Made by a program: the position numbers and the translations under genes
Notes under the pieces: model-generated
What the model was told of the DNA's origin: nothing
The model's database searches: none
What the model saw: only the letters and a program-made list of their open reading frames with translations
Shown here: positions 39,773-49,273 of the stretch, one piece after another
How the letters are laid out: each line of letters opens with the position of its first letter
How positions within the stretch are numbered: the first letter of the stretch is position 1
DNA from: Arthrobacter sp. zg-Y238
Lineage (GTDB): Bacteria > Actinomycetota > Actinomycetes > Actinomycetales > Micrococcaceae
DNA: 60,194 nucleotides
Direction of reading: 5' to 3'
NCBI RefSeq assembly: GCF_024385525.1
Contig: NZ_JANFLU010000014.1
Coordinates: 1-60,194, forward strand

Positions 39773-40933
39773 GTGAATCCTGTACTGCTGGCCCTGCTGG
39801 CCGGCCTCCTCGGCCTGGCTGTCGGTGCCTTCGGTGTCCTCGCGTACGGCGCCAGCCAGCGCCAGCGGCGGGAGTTGGCCGAGATCTCCGAGCCGACGGT
39901 CCCCGAGGGCGCTGCCGAGGTACTCGGCGTCATCGGGCGCGCCTACATTGTTGCCGATGCCATTGACGGCGTTGTCCGGGCAAGTCCCGGTGCCTACGCG
40001 TTCGGCCTGGTACGCGGGCATACGATCGTCAACGACCGGTTGCTGGACCTGTGCGCCCGGGTACGCCGCGACGGCGTCATCGAGGAAGCCCGGCTGGAGC
40101 TTCCCCGGGGGCCGCTCGGCGAAGGGTCGCTCATTCTGCAGGTCCGGGTGGCGACAGTGGGGGAGGAGTACGTGCTGATCCTGGCGGATGACCGCACGGA
40201 GATCACCCGAACCGAGGAGGTCCGCCACGACTTCGTTGCGAATGTTTCCCACGAACTCAAGACACCGGTGGGCGCCATCTCGCTGCTCTCCGAAGCGCTG
40301 GATGACGCCGCAGGTGACGAAGAAGCGGTCCGCCGGTTCGCCAAACGGATGCACCGGGAATCCGCCCGCCTCACCGCACTGGTGCAGGACATCATCGAAC
40401 TGTCCCGGCTGCAGAGCACTGACATCGTGGACCGCGCCAAGCCGGTGGACGTGAACCGGATTCTCGAGGACGCCGTCGAAGCCAACCGGCTGAACGCCGA
40501 GAGCAAGAACATAGAGGTACTCCTGGGTGGCAGGTCGGATGCTGCGGTCTACGGCGACGCCCCCATGCTGACCACCGCTTTCCGGAACCTGATCGACAAT
40601 GCCATCCGCTATTCACCCGAGGGCAGCAGGGTGGGGATCGGGTTGCAGTCCCGCAACGGCATGGCCCAGGTCGCGGTGACGGACCAGGGTCCCGGTATTG
40701 CTCCCGAGGAACAGGAACGGGTGTTTGAGCGGTTCTACCGGATCGATTCCGCCCGTTCGAGGCACACGGGGGGAACCGGCCTGGGGTTGAGCATCGTCAA
40801 GCACGTGGTTGCCAACCACGGCGGCGAGGTGGACCTCTGGTCACGCCCCGGGCACGGATCCACCTTCACCGTGCGGCTGCCCGAAATGGACGCCGCAGAT
40901 ATCCGCGAATCTAAACAGGGAGCTACCGCTTGA
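39773..40933 (+). CDS. senX3: Phosphate-responsive sensor histidine kinase SenX3
   Basis: Membrane sensor that phosphorylates RegX3. The 386 residues have an N-terminal membrane helix (about 3-23), a PAS-like sensor region (about 45-145), the H-box with His160 in VSHELKTPVGAI, and an ATPase domain with the N-box (FRNLIDNAIRYS), G1 (VTDQGPGIAPEEQERVFERFYR) and G2 (GGTGLGLSIVKHVV). The start GTG lies six bases after TAAGCT. regX3 overlaps the stop by four bases, so the pair is coupled. Confidence 0.93.
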   Translation: MNPVLLALLAGLLGLAVGAFGVLAYGASQRQRRELAEISEPTVPEGAAEVLGVIGRAYIVADAIDGVVRASPGAYAFGLVRGHTIVNDRLLDLCARVRRDGVIEEARLELPRGPLGEGSLILQVRVATVGEEYVLILADDRTEITRTEEVRHDFVANVSHELKTPVGAISLLSEALDDAAGDEEAVRRFAKRMHRESARLTALVQDIIELSRLQSTDIVDRAKPVDVNRILEDAVEANRLNAESKNIEVLLGGRSDAAVYGDAPMLTTAFRNLIDNAIRYSPEGSRVGIGLQSRNGMAQVAVTDQGPGIAPEEQERVFERFYRIDSARSRHTGGTGLGLSIVKHVVANHGGEVDLWSRPGHGSTFTVRLPEMDAADIRESKQGATA

Positions 40934-41616
40934 CCCGGATTCTGATTGTCGAAGATGAGGAGTCCTTCAGCGATCCACTCTCCTACCTGCTGGGGCGGGA
41001 GGGATTCGACGTTGACGTCGTGGACAACGGAGCCGACGCCGTCGCCGCCTTTGAACACTCGGGCGCGGACCTGATCCTGCTGGACCTGATGCTGCCCGGG
41101 CTCTCCGGCACGGAGGTCTGCCGCCGGATCCGCCAACGTTCGGATGTTCCGGTCATCATGCTGACCGCCCGCGATGCGGAAATCGACAAGGTGGTCGGCC
41201 TCGAGATCGGCGCCGATGACTACGTCACTAAGCCGTATTCCTCACGCGAGCTGCTGGCACGGGTGCGAGCGGTGCTGCGGCGCCGGGGGGAGGGTGCAGG
41301 AACCGACTTCGCCGGTGCTGCGCTGGAAGCAGGGCCGGTGCGCATGGACGTTGACCGGCACGTGGTGCAGGTCAACGGCACCAGCGTGCCCTTCCCGCTG
41401 AAGGAGTTCGAGCTGCTGGAGCTGCTCCTGCGGAACTCCGGCCGGGTCCTGACCCGCGGGCAACTGATCGAACGTGTCTGGGGAGCGGACTACGTGGGTG
41501 ACACCAAGACCCTTGACGTCCACGTCAAACGGCTGCGGGCGAAAATCGAGGCCGATTCCTCCGCCCCCAGGCACCTGGTGACCGTACGCGGACTGGGCTA
41601 CAAGTTCGAGGCCTGA
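40930..41616 (+). CDS. regX3: Phosphate-responsive response regulator RegX3
   Basis: OmpR-type DNA-binding regulator. The 228-residue protein has a receiver domain with acidic residues in VEDEES, the phosphoacceptor Asp52 in LLDLMLPG, Thr and Lys of the switch (MLTARDAE, DYVTKPYSSREL), and a winged-helix domain with LKEFELLELLLRNSGRVLTRGQLIERVWG and VHVKRLRAKIE. The start is a TTG at 40930 overlapping the senX3 stop. The adjoining PHO-box-like array is a candidate self-target. Confidence 0.94.
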   Translation: MTRILIVEDEESFSDPLSYLLGREGFDVDVVDNGADAVAAFEHSGADLILLDLMLPGLSGTEVCRRIRQRSDVPVIMLTARDAEIDKVVGLEIGADDYVTKPYSSRELLARVRAVLRRRGEGAGTDFAGAALEAGPVRMDVDRHVVQVNGTSVPFPLKEFELLELLLRNSGRVLTRGQLIERVWGADYVGDTKTLDVHVKRLRAKIEADSSAPRHLVTVRGLGYKFEA

Positions 41617-41632
41617 TCCGGGGACGGATATG

Positions 41633-41666
41633 CGAAAGGGCCGGCGCTGCAGCGCCGGCCCTTTCG
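41633..41666. terminator. Bidirectional terminator between regX3 and the lpqE-like gene
   Basis: Perfect 16-base arms starting CGAAAGGGCCGG, loop of two bases, flanked by A/T ends on the two strands. Confidence 0.9.
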
Positions 41667-41686
41667 GGATCGGTAATGCGGTCTGG

Positions 41687-42226
41687 CTAGTGACCCTCGC
41701 CGGTGGTCGCGGCCTCGGTGGTTTCAACCGGGCGAGGAGTGTACTCGGACCCTGTCGGCAGGTACGGGCGGTAATCTTCCTGGTCACCGTTGACCACCGG
41801 AATGTTCAGCTCCGTGGTTTCGTCGTTGAGGACCAGCTCGGCGTCGATGCCGGTGCCGGGCTCCTCCCGGACTTCAGCGACAGTGACGTTTTCCTCGGCC
41901 TCGTCCTCGAAGACGACCTTGCCACCGGCAGGCAGGGTCCAGGACAGCGGTGTGCCGCCAAAGTCCAGGGAGAACCGCTGTGCCTGGTCGGAGTCGTTGA
42001 CCACGGTGCCGAGCAGCCGGCCGGGTTCCCCGAAGCCGTTGCTGACCACGAGGATGTTGCGCAGCTGCAGGTCGGCAACGTTCTCCGCGATGCCGTCCGA
42101 CGGCGAGTACTCAATGGTGGTTGCCTGCTCGTTCACAGCGCTGCAGCCGGCCGTTCCCAGCATGGCAAGCGCGATGACACCGGCCGCAGCGGTGCGCCGG
42201 ACCCGGTTCTTGGGTGTGAATCTCAC
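41687..42226 (-). CDS. LpqE-like lipoprotein
   Basis: A 179-residue predicted lipoprotein: Arg-rich n-region, hydrophobic core and lipobox LGTAGC within the first 28 residues. The mature part is acidic and beta-rich (NVADLQLRNILVVSNGFGEPGRLLGTVVND), similar in type to mycobacterial LpqE, which also neighbours carD. Function is unknown. The start GTG at 42226 has CAGGAG eight bases upstream; longer in-frame starts upstream are not supported because they would precede the signal peptide with unrelated sequence. It is divergent from carD. Confidence 0.85.
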   Translation of the reverse strand: MRFTPKNRVRRTAAAGVIALAMLGTAGCSAVNEQATTIEYSPSDGIAENVADLQLRNILVVSNGFGEPGRLLGTVVNDSDQAQRFSLDFGGTPLSWTLPAGGKVVFEDEAEENVTVAEVREEPGTGIDAELVLNDETTELNIPVVNGDQEDYRPYLPTGSEYTPRPVETTEAATTGEGH

Positions 42227-42482
42227 AGCACAAACTCCTGAAGTATTGCGGTCTAGCGACCGGAGGCTATCTTTGCTGCCTAGCCTATCGGCAAATCGGC
42301 GAAAAACTGGATTCTTAGGCGGGCGGGGACGGCGCTGCCCGCGCGCTGGAGATGCTCGTGAAGTACCCGTGAAAGGCGGAATACTACCTATACCGGAGCC
42401 CATGCAGTACCTGACCTGCGAAAACTCTACTCGGCGTGTCGCATCTCTGATAAACTGAGCCCCGGGAAAGGGGAAAGACCAC

Positions 42483-42965
42483 ATGGTTTTTGAGGTTGGC
42501 GAAACAGTTGTTTATCCTCACCACGGTGCCGCGAAGATCGAAGAGATCAAGATGCGAACCATCAAGGGCGAAGAGAAAATGTATCTCAAGCTTAAGGTGG
42601 CCCAGGGTGATCTGACCATAGAAGTACCGGCTGAGAACGTCGACCTCGTTGGGGTGCGCGATGTAGTGGGCAAGGAAGGCCTGGAGCACGTCTTTGACGT
42701 CCTGCGCGCCGAGCTCACTGAAGAGCCCACTAACTGGTCGCGCCGCTACAAGGCAAACCTGGAAAAGCTCGCGTCGGGCGACGTCGTCAAGGTTGCGGAA
42801 GTTGTCCGCGATCTCTGGCGCCGCGACCATGACCGCGGGCTGTCCGCCGGCGAAAAGCGAATGCTCGCCAAGGCACGCCAGATCCTGATTTCGGAACTGG
42901 CACTTGCTGAAAAGACGGATGAAGACCAGGCAGCAGCCGTGCTCGACGAGGTTCTCGCGAGCTAG
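42483..42965 (+). CDS. carD: RNA polymerase-binding transcription regulator CarD
   Basis: Binds the RNA polymerase beta subunit and stabilises open complexes at rRNA and housekeeping promoters. The 160-residue protein has the N-terminal RNAP-interacting domain ([21 protein letters not shown] and the following strands) and a helical DNA-binding C-terminal domain that contains the conserved Trp in [26 protein letters not shown]. The ATG at 42483 has GGGGAAAG upstream. A strong terminator follows. Confidence 0.97.
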   Translation: MVFEVGETVVYPHHGAAKIEEIKMRTIKGEEKMYLKLKVAQGDLTIEVPAENVDLVGVRDVVGKEGLEHVFDVLRAELTEEPTNWSRRYKANLEKLASGDVVKVAEVVRDLWRRDHDRGLSAGEKRMLAKARQILISELALAEKTDEDQAAAVLDEVLAS

Positions 42966-42981
42966 GCAGCCCAGCCAATGT

Positions 42982-43017
42982 CATCGATTGCCGGTCCTTC
43001 GGGGCCGGCAATCGATG
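42982..43017 (+). terminator. Terminator of carD
   Basis: Perfect 13-base arms CATCGATTGCCGG and its complement around a ten-base loop, followed by TTT. It separates carD from ispD, which then has its own minus-10 (43041). Confidence 0.88.
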
Positions 43018-43040
43018 TTTAAGCGCCCGCCTGCTGGCAT

Positions 43041-43046
43041 TAGGGT
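43041..43046 (+). promoter_or_regulatory. Minus-10 element of a probable leaderless ispD promoter
   Basis: TAGGGT, six bases, then the ispD GTG at 43053. The carD terminator just upstream makes a separate promoter likely. Confidence 0.6.
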
Positions 43047-43052
43047 GGAACG

Positions 43053-43814
43053 GTGTCCACTACCCCTTCCCGCCCGCCGCGGATCGGCGTCGTCGTCGTA
43101 GCCGGAGGATCCGGCCAGCGCCTCGGCTACGGCATGCCCAAGGCCCAGGTCCCGCTTGCCGGGGAACCCATGCTCGTCCACGCGCTCCGTGCCGTCCAGG
43201 CCGCCGATATCGCCGCAGCCATTGCCGTTGCCGTGCCGGCCGGCGACACCCTGATGCGCAGCATCTGTGACCGGTTCCCGGCCACTGTCTCCGCCGTCGA
43301 CGGGGGAGCCACCCGGCCCGAATCCGTGCGGGCTGCGCTGCGGGCGCTGCCGGCAGACCTGGACGCGGTGCTGGTCCACGATGCAGCCCGCGCGCTGACA
43401 CCGCCGGAGGTGTTCCACCGCGTGGCAGCAGCGCTGGCCGCAGGCGCCTCGGCGGTCATTCCTGCCATACCGGTGGTGGATACCGTCAAGGACACCGCAC
43501 CCGTGAGGGAGTCCGCCGAGTCCGCCGTCGCCGCACGCCTGGTCACCGGGACGCCGGACCGTTCCCGGCTGCGCGCCGTGCAGACGCCGCAGGGCTTCGA
43601 CGCTGCCCTGCTCCGCCGGGCACACGAGGCCGCCCTCTCCTTCGATAAGGACACGGCAGCGGCCGTCACCGACGACGCCATGCTCGTGGAATCCCTGGGG
43701 ACCGAGGTCTACGTGGTCGAAGGTTCACAGCTGTCCCTGAAAATCACCACCCCGCTGGACCTGGTGCTCGCGGAAGCGATCCTGGCCGGCGGGCACCACC
43801 GCCAGGAGGACTGA
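43053..43814 (+). CDS. ispD: 2-C-methyl-D-erythritol 4-phosphate cytidylyltransferase
   Basis: Third step of the MEP isoprenoid pathway: joins CTP and MEP. The 253-residue protein has the nucleotide-binding start [24 protein letters not shown] (about 10-33) with the catalytic Lys, the [16 protein letters not shown] segment with the conserved Asp, and [15 protein letters not shown] near residue 175. It lies one base before ispF, the enzyme two steps later. The start GTG is probably leaderless. Confidence 0.96.
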   Translation: MSTTPSRPPRIGVVVVAGGSGQRLGYGMPKAQVPLAGEPMLVHALRAVQAADIAAAIAVAVPAGDTLMRSICDRFPATVSAVDGGATRPESVRAALRALPADLDAVLVHDAARALTPPEVFHRVAAALAAGASAVIPAIPVVDTVKDTAPVRESAESAVAARLVTGTPDRSRLRAVQTPQGFDAALLRRAHEAALSFDKDTAAAVTDDAMLVESLGTEVYVVEGSQLSLKITTPLDLVLAEAILAGGHHRQED

Positions 43815-43815
43815 C

Positions 43816-44310
43816 ATGGCCCTGCCACGCACCGGAATCGGCGTCGATGTACACGCCTTCGCCCCCGACGACGCGCCGCGGCCGCTCTGGGTAGCCGGCC
43901 TTCACTGGGAAGGTGAGCGGGGCCTGGCCGGGCACTCCGACGGCGACCCGGTGGCCCATGCCGCCGCAGACGCACTGTTCTCGGCTGCCGGGCTGGGGGA
44001 TCTGGGCACCCACTTCGGCACCGACCGGCCGGAATACGCCGGTGCCGCCGGGACGGTACTCCTCGGCGAAGCTGCCCGCATTGTGCGGGCCGCAGGGTTC
44101 GAAATCGGCAACATCGCCGTGCAGCTGATCGGCAACCGGCCCAAGTTCAGTCCCCGCCGGGCAGAGGCTGAAGCGGTCCTGAGCGCCGCCGCCGGCGCAC
44201 CGGTCAGCGTTTCCGCCACCACCACCGACCACCTGGGCTTCACCGGCAGGGGTGAGGGGATCGCAGCGGTCGCCACCGCCGTCGTCGCCGCCGGGGCGTC
44301 CGCTGACTGA
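43816..44310 (+). CDS. ispF: 2-C-methyl-D-erythritol 2,4-cyclodiphosphate synthase
   Basis: Makes the cyclic diphosphate of the MEP pathway in a zinc-dependent trimer. The 164-residue protein shows the zinc ligands in GVDVHAF (Asp and His) and in [29 protein letters not shown], and the C-terminal [17 protein letters not shown] signature. Length is normal. The ATG at 43816 has AGGAGG five bases upstream, inside the ispD 3' end. Confidence 0.96.
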   Translation: MALPRTGIGVDVHAFAPDDAPRPLWVAGLHWEGERGLAGHSDGDPVAHAAADALFSAAGLGDLGTHFGTDRPEYAGAAGTVLLGEAARIVRAAGFEIGNIAVQLIGNRPKFSPRRAEAEAVLSAAAGAPVSVSATTTDHLGFTGRGEGIAAVATAVVAAGASAD

Positions 44311-44327
44311 GGGCACGCGGTTTCGGC

Positions 44328-44333
44328 TAGCCT
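44328..44333 (+). promoter_or_regulatory. Minus-10 element of a probable leaderless cysS promoter
   Basis: TAGCCT, six bases, then the cysS GTG at 44340. Confidence 0.55.
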
Positions 44334-44339
44334 AGAGCA

Positions 44340-45776
44340 GTGAGCTTGAGATTCTATGACACCGCAACAGCGCAGGTCCGGGACTTCGTTCCCCTGGTTG
44401 ATGGCAAGGCCAGCCTCTACTACTGCGGCGCCACCGTGCAGGGGCTCCCGCACGTAGGGCACATCCGCTCCGCCATCGCCTTTGACCAGCTCACGCGCTG
44501 GCTGCGTTACCGCGGGCTGCAGGTCACCGTGGTCCGCAATGTGACGGATATTGACGACAAGATCCTGGCCAAGGCAGCCGACTCCGTGGGCGCCGAGCCG
44601 GCTCCCGGCGTCGTCCCCGACGAACCGTGGTGGGCGCTGGCCTACCGGTTCGAGCAGGAGTTCGCCAAGGCCTACGACACGCTCGGCGTCCAGCGACCCA
44701 CCTACGAACCGCGCGCCACGGGACACATCCCGGAGATGCATGCGCTCATTGCGGCCCTGATCGAGCGCGGACACGCCTACCCTGCCCTCGACGCTTCCGG
44801 CGACGTGTACTTCGACGTGCGCTCCTGGCAGAAGTACGGTTCGCTGACCCGCCAGAACATCGACGACATGCAGGCAGCGCCCGACGCCGGCCCGCGCGGC
44901 AAGCGCGATCCGCGGGACTTCGCGCTGTGGAAGGGGCATAAGGAGGGCGAGCCGGAGACCGCATCCTGGGACAGCCCCTGGGGCCGCGGGCGCCCGGGCT
45001 GGCACCTGGAATGCTCGGCCATGGTCACCAAATACCTCGGCACCGAGTTCGACATCCACGGGGGCGGGCTGGACCTGCGCTTCCCGCACCACGAGAACGA
45101 GATGGCACAGTCCCAGGCCGCAGGCCACGGCTTCGCGAACTTCTGGATGCACAATGGCATGGTCACCTTCGAGGGCGAGAAGATGTCCAAGTCCATCGGC
45201 AACACCATCAGCCCGACTGAAATGCTGGAGCAGGCCAGCCCGCGCGTGGTCCGGTATTACCTGGGCCAGGCCCACTACCGTTCGGTGCTGGACTACCGGC
45301 CGACGTCCCTGCAGGAGGCTGCCTCCGCCGTTGAGCGTATTGACGGCTTTATCGCCAAGGCCGCGGCCAGGGCTGCTGCGGAGATCGATACCGGGACCGC
45401 CGCGGTTCCGGATGCCTTCGCCGCCGCCATGGACGATGACCTGAATGTTCCCCAGGCCCTGGCAGTGCTGCATGAAACCGTGCGCGCCGGTAACACGGCC
45501 CTCGCGGCCGGTGACAATGAAACCGTTCAGCGCGCGCTGGGACAGGTGCGGGCCATGACCTCAGTCCTGGGCCTGGACGACGCGAAGGACGCAGCGTCAC
45601 AGGCAGGGCCCGCCGATGCCGCGCTGGACGCCCTGGTGCAGGACCGACTCGCCGAACGGAACGCCGCCCGCGCCGCAAAGGACTGGGCCCGGGCCGACGC
45701 CATCCGCGATTCGCTGGCTGCCGCCGGCATCACCGTGGAGGACGGCGCCGACGGCGTTACATGGAGCGTGGCCTGA
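44340..45776 (+). CDS. cysS: Cysteinyl-tRNA synthetase
   Basis: Charges tRNA-Cys. The 478-residue class I synthetase has the HIGH-type motif in [20 protein letters not shown], including the zinc-binding Cys before it, the WHLECSAM and [15 protein letters not shown] zinc-ligand segments, and the KMSKS motif in [10 protein letters not shown]. The C-terminal DALR helical domain is intact. The start GTG at 44340 lies 29 bp after ispF with its own minus-10. Confidence 0.97.
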   Translation: MSLRFYDTATAQVRDFVPLVDGKASLYYCGATVQGLPHVGHIRSAIAFDQLTRWLRYRGLQVTVVRNVTDIDDKILAKAADSVGAEPAPGVVPDEPWWALAYRFEQEFAKAYDTLGVQRPTYEPRATGHIPEMHALIAALIERGHAYPALDASGDVYFDVRSWQKYGSLTRQNIDDMQAAPDAGPRGKRDPRDFALWKGHKEGEPETASWDSPWGRGRPGWHLECSAMVTKYLGTEFDIHGGGLDLRFPHHENEMAQSQAAGHGFANFWMHNGMVTFEGEKMSKSIGNTISPTEMLEQASPRVVRYYLGQAHYRSVLDYRPTSLQEAASAVERIDGFIAKAAARAAAEIDTGTAAVPDAFAAAMDDDLNVPQALAVLHETVRAGNTALAAGDNETVQRALGQVRAMTSVLGLDDAKDAASQAGPADAALDALVQDRLAERNAARAAKDWARADAIRDSLAAAGITVEDGADGVTWSVA

Positions 45777-45857
45777 CTCCAGCAGCGGTGTCCGCCAACC
45801 CGGCCGCGGACTGCGTAAACTGGAAGGGAATGCTTTCTTCTAGTAAAGGTGTAACCG

Positions 45858-46862
45858 ATGGCCAACAATGGACGTCCCGGCGCAATGCGCAAAGCCAAGA
45901 AGGGCCCCAGCGGCGGTACCGGCGGGCTCGGCCGCAAGGCCCTCGAGGGCAAGGGCCCCACACCCAAGGCTGAAGAGCGCCCGTACCACAAGGCGTTCAA
46001 GAACAAGCAGCTCGCTGAGCGGTCCGCCGCCAAGCGTGGCGACGCCAAGCGCGGCGATGCCCGCGCCGGCGGCCGCAGCGGCACCAACGTCCGCGGCAAG
46101 GTGGCTGAGGAAGTTGTCACCGGCCGCAACTCCGTAGTGGAAGCGCTGCGCGCCGGCATTCCGGCCAAGGCCCTGCACGTTGCCGTCCGTATCGACATGG
46201 ATGACCGGGTCCGGGAATCCCTGAAGATGGCGGCCGAGCGCGGCCTGCCGGTGATGGAAACGCACAAGCCCGAGCTGGACCGCATGACCAACGAGGCTGT
46301 GCACCAGGGCCTCGTCCTGCAGATCCCGCCGTATGAGTACGCGGACCCCACCGACCTTGCCTCCGAGACCCTTGAGGCCTGGAAGAAGGGCCACATCCGC
46401 AACGCGCCGCTCTTCGTCGCCCTCGACGGCATCACCGATCCGCGTAACCTGGGCGCGATCATCCGGTCTGCCTCGGCCTTCAGCGCACACGGCGTCGTCG
46501 TTCCGGAACGCCGGGCCGTGGGCGTCACTGCCTCGGCATGGAAGACCAGCGCCGGCGCTGCCGTCCGCGTCCCCGTGGCACGGGCCGGCAACCTGAACAA
46601 CACCCTCAAGACGTTCAAGAAGATGGGCATTTTCGTCCTGGGCCTGGACGGCGACGGCGATGTATCGCTTCCCTCCATAGTGCTGGCCAAGGAACCGATC
46701 TGCATCGTGGTGGGCTCCGAGGGCAAGGGCCTGTCCCGCCTGGTCCGGGAGAACTGCGACCAGATTGTCTCCATCCCCATCGACTCCGCCATGGAGTCAC
46801 TCAACGCTTCCATGGCCGTCGGCATCACCCTGTACGAAATCTCCCGGCAGCGCTCCTCCTAA
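45858..46862 (+). CDS. rlmB: 23S rRNA (guanosine-2'-O-)-methyltransferase RlmB
   Basis: SpoU-family enzyme that methylates a guanosine in the 23S peptidyl-transferase centre. The 334 residues include a basic, disordered N-terminal extension (about 1-85, Lys/Arg/Gly-rich), a substrate-binding domain (VVTGRNSVVEALRAGIPAKALH), and the knotted SPOUT domain with motif 1 LDGITDPRNLGAIIRSA, motif 2 VVGSEGKGLSRLV and motif 3 SIPIDSAMESLNASMAVGI. The long N-terminus is typical of actinobacterial forms. The ATG at 45858 has AAAGG upstream. It follows cysS, as in mycobacteria. Confidence 0.93.
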   Translation: MANNGRPGAMRKAKKGPSGGTGGLGRKALEGKGPTPKAEERPYHKAFKNKQLAERSAAKRGDAKRGDARAGGRSGTNVRGKVAEEVVTGRNSVVEALRAGIPAKALHVAVRIDMDDRVRESLKMAAERGLPVMETHKPELDRMTNEAVHQGLVLQIPPYEYADPTDLASETLEAWKKGHIRNAPLFVALDGITDPRNLGAIIRSASAFSAHGVVVPERRAVGVTASAWKTSAGAAVRVPVARAGNLNNTLKTFKKMGIFVLGLDGDGDVSLPSIVLAKEPICIVVGSEGKGLSRLVRENCDQIVSIPIDSAMESLNASMAVGITLYEISRQRSS

Positions 46863-46896
46863 TCCGGGCCGGGGCCACCGGCAGCAAAGGGCGTAC

Positions 46897-49032
46897 ATGG
46901 CACACGTGATTGGAACCGCCGCTGGCAGCGTCTCGAAGCGGGACTCGCGGCCCTTGCCGCTAGGCGTCAGGCACACCGTTTCAGGTGTGCCTGACGTCCC
47001 TGGTGCCGTCAACGTGTCCGTTTACGCCCCGGGCCTGCCCGCCGTCGACGTGTACTACGAGACGGCTCCCGGTCACTGGTCGATGGCTCCGCTGACGGAC
47101 ACTGTCCTCGGGATCCACCACTGCCGGGTGTTCGGCCTGCAGCCCGGGAACCGCTACGGCTTCTGGCCGCGGAGCCGGCCCCTTCCAGCGGAGCCGGGCA
47201 GCTTCCAGCTGTTGCTGGACCCCTACGGGCGCGGCATCGAGGCGGAACCGGCGCAGGGGAGCCAGATCTATTATTCGGTGTACACGGCCGGGGGCTTTGA
47301 CTGGGGCAACGTCCGCCGTCCTCATACCCCTTGGCGGGACACCGTCATTTATGAAGCCCATGTGCGGGGCCAGACCATGCTGCATCCCGGGATTCCCGAA
47401 GAGCTCCGGGGAACCTACGCCGGCATGGGGCATCCGGTGATGGTCCAGTACCTTCAGGACCTTGGCATCACTGCGGTGGAACTGCTGCCGGTGCATTTCC
47501 ATGCCGATGAGCTGCACCTGCAGGAACTGGGGCTGGCAAATTACTGGGGTTACAACACCCTCGGGTTCTTCGCCCCGCATGACGCCTACGCCACCCGTGC
47601 TGCCCGCGAGGCCGGCGCCCAGGCAGTGCAGGATGAACTCAAGGGCATGGTGAAGTCCCTTCACGAGGCCGGCATCGAAGTCCTGCTGGACGTGGTGTAC
47701 AACCACACGGCCGAGGGCAAGGCCGACCACCCCGCGCTGAGCTGGCGCGGACTGGGAGATGAAACGTATTACCGGCACGGTCCGGACGGCACATACGTGG
47801 ACACCACCGGCTGCGGGAACACGCTGGACTTCAGCGAACCCCGGATTATCCAGATGGCACTGGACTCGCTGCGCTATTGGGTGCAGGAGTACCACGTGGA
47901 CGGTTTCCGCTTCGACCTGGCACCCACGCTCTGCCGTGACGCGGACGGCCGGTTTGACCCGAGGCACCCGTTCCTCGTAGCAGTAGCTGCCGACTCGGTC
48001 CTCCAAGACGTAAAACTGATCTCCGAGCCGTGGGACGTGGGCCCGGGCGGCTGGCAGACCGGCCGGTTCCCGCAGGGCTGGGCCGATTGGAACGACCACT
48101 TCCGCGACATTGTCCGGGACTTTTGGCTTCGTGGCCAGGCGGACGTTGCCGCGGGGCGGGAAGGAGGCTCCCTGGCTCGGCTGGCGGGGGCATTGGCCGG
48201 TTCCGCCGAACTGTTCGTTGAGTCCGGCCGGACACCGCTGGCCTCGATCAACTTCATCACGGCCCATGACGGGTTCACGCTCTCCGACCTGACCATGTTC
48301 GAGCGTAAGCACAACGAAGCCAATGGCGAAGGAAACCGGGACGGCACGGGAGAAAACCGCAGCTACAACCACGGCATCGAGGGGCCCACGGGCGATGAGC
48401 GGATCAACGCTGCCCGGAGCCTGACTGCCCGGAACCTGATGGCCACGCTCACCATGTCCCTGGGTGTGCCCATGCTCACGGCCGGAGACGAGATCGGCCG
48501 GAGCCAACGCGGAAACAACAATGCGTACTGCCAGGACAACGAACTCTCCTGGCTGAACTGGGACCTCGACGACGCCGCCCGCCGGATGCTCTCGACCACG
48601 CGTGAGCTGCTGCGCCTGCGCCGCGAATATCTTGCCAGCCAGCCCTACCGCTTCCCGGCCGACCGGCGGCAGTCCTTCCTGCTCTGGTTCGATTCGGAGG
48701 GCAAGCCCATGACACCGGAACAGTGGGGCGATCCCGCCACCCGGGTGGTGCAGGTCCTGATCGGCTCCGGAGACGGTTCCTTGAACGGGCTGATGGTCCT
48801 GAACGGCACACTGTCCGACGTCGATGTCCGCCTTCCGGACGCGCCGACCGTCCGCAGTGCCGCCTCCGAAACGGACAACGGTTTCGAGGACATTTCTGTC
48901 CCTGGTGAATCCTCCGGGTATGAACTCGTCTTCTCCACCGCTTCGGATCCGGGGGAGCACAGGGATCAAGTCCGTCCGGCGGGCACCACCGATCTCGTTC
49001 CTGCCAACTCAATCAGCCTCTACCGCGCATAG
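46897..49032 (+). CDS. glgX: Glycogen debranching enzyme GlgX (isoamylase type)
   Basis: Hydrolyses alpha-1,6 branches. The 711-residue protein has an N-terminal CBM48 domain (VPGAVNVSVYAPGLPAVDVYYE, to about 130), then the GH13 barrel: VLLDVVYNHTAEG (region I), DGFRFDLAPTL with the nucleophile Asp (region II), LISEPWDVG with the acid Glu (region III) and FITAHDGFTLSD (region IV). The ATG at 46897 is chosen over upstream frame because that overlaps rlmB; AAAGGG lies five bases before it. It is convergent with glgP. Confidence 0.94.
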   Translation: MAHVIGTAAGSVSKRDSRPLPLGVRHTVSGVPDVPGAVNVSVYAPGLPAVDVYYETAPGHWSMAPLTDTVLGIHHCRVFGLQPGNRYGFWPRSRPLPAEPGSFQLLLDPYGRGIEAEPAQGSQIYYSVYTAGGFDWGNVRRPHTPWRDTVIYEAHVRGQTMLHPGIPEELRGTYAGMGHPVMVQYLQDLGITAVELLPVHFHADELHLQELGLANYWGYNTLGFFAPHDAYATRAAREAGAQAVQDELKGMVKSLHEAGIEVLLDVVYNHTAEGKADHPALSWRGLGDETYYRHGPDGTYVDTTGCGNTLDFSEPRIIQMALDSLRYWVQEYHVDGFRFDLAPTLCRDADGRFDPRHPFLVAVAADSVLQDVKLISEPWDVGPGGWQTGRFPQGWADWNDHFRDIVRDFWLRGQADVAAGREGGSLARLAGALAGSAELFVESGRTPLASINFITAHDGFTLSDLTMFERKHNEANGEGNRDGTGENRSYNHGIEGPTGDERINAARSLTARNLMATLTMSLGVPMLTAGDEIGRSQRGNNNAYCQDNELSWLNWDLDDAARRMLSTTRELLRLRREYLASQPYRFPADRRQSFLLWFDSEGKPMTPEQWGDPATRVVQVLIGSGDGSLNGLMVLNGTLSDVDVRLPDAPTVRSAASETDNGFEDISVPGESSGYELVFSTASDPGEHRDQVRPAGTTDLVPANSISLYRA

Positions 49033-49165
49033 GGAACACCAGCTCCGAGCCCGGGCCGGACGACCCTCGCGTCGGTGACGCGGGCACTTGAACCGTCCGG
49101 GCGTCCACGTCAGGTGCGATCGTCGCCGAACGCTCCGGACGTTCCGGGTTAGGCGGCTTTAATAA

Positions 49166-49196
49166 TTCCCGCGAGCTCTGCGAGCGGGGATTTTCG
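49166..49196 (+). terminator. Probable terminator of glgX
   Basis: TTCCCGC and GCGGGGA pair around an 11-base centre and are followed by TTTT. Confidence 0.7.
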
Positions 49197-49197
49197 T

Positions 49198-49241
49198 TGC
49201 CGCCGTTCCGGAACGCCCGGCGCGGCCCCGGAACGGCGGCA
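49198..49241 (-). terminator. Hairpin downstream of glgP
   Basis: Perfect 14-base arms TGCCGCCGTTCCGG (49198-49211) and its complement (49228-49241) around a 16-base GC-rich loop. On the minus strand it follows the glgP stop and is followed by AACGAAAATCC, with no T-run. Confidence 0.6.
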
Positions 49242-49273
49242 CCAAAACGCAGCCACCGGGACACCGGGTGAGC

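Noticed and set aside
46981-48969. Long antisense frame opposite glgX (662 codons)
   Set aside because: Shadow frame: it mirrors an intact GH13 gene, has no ribosome binding site and no recognisable domain.
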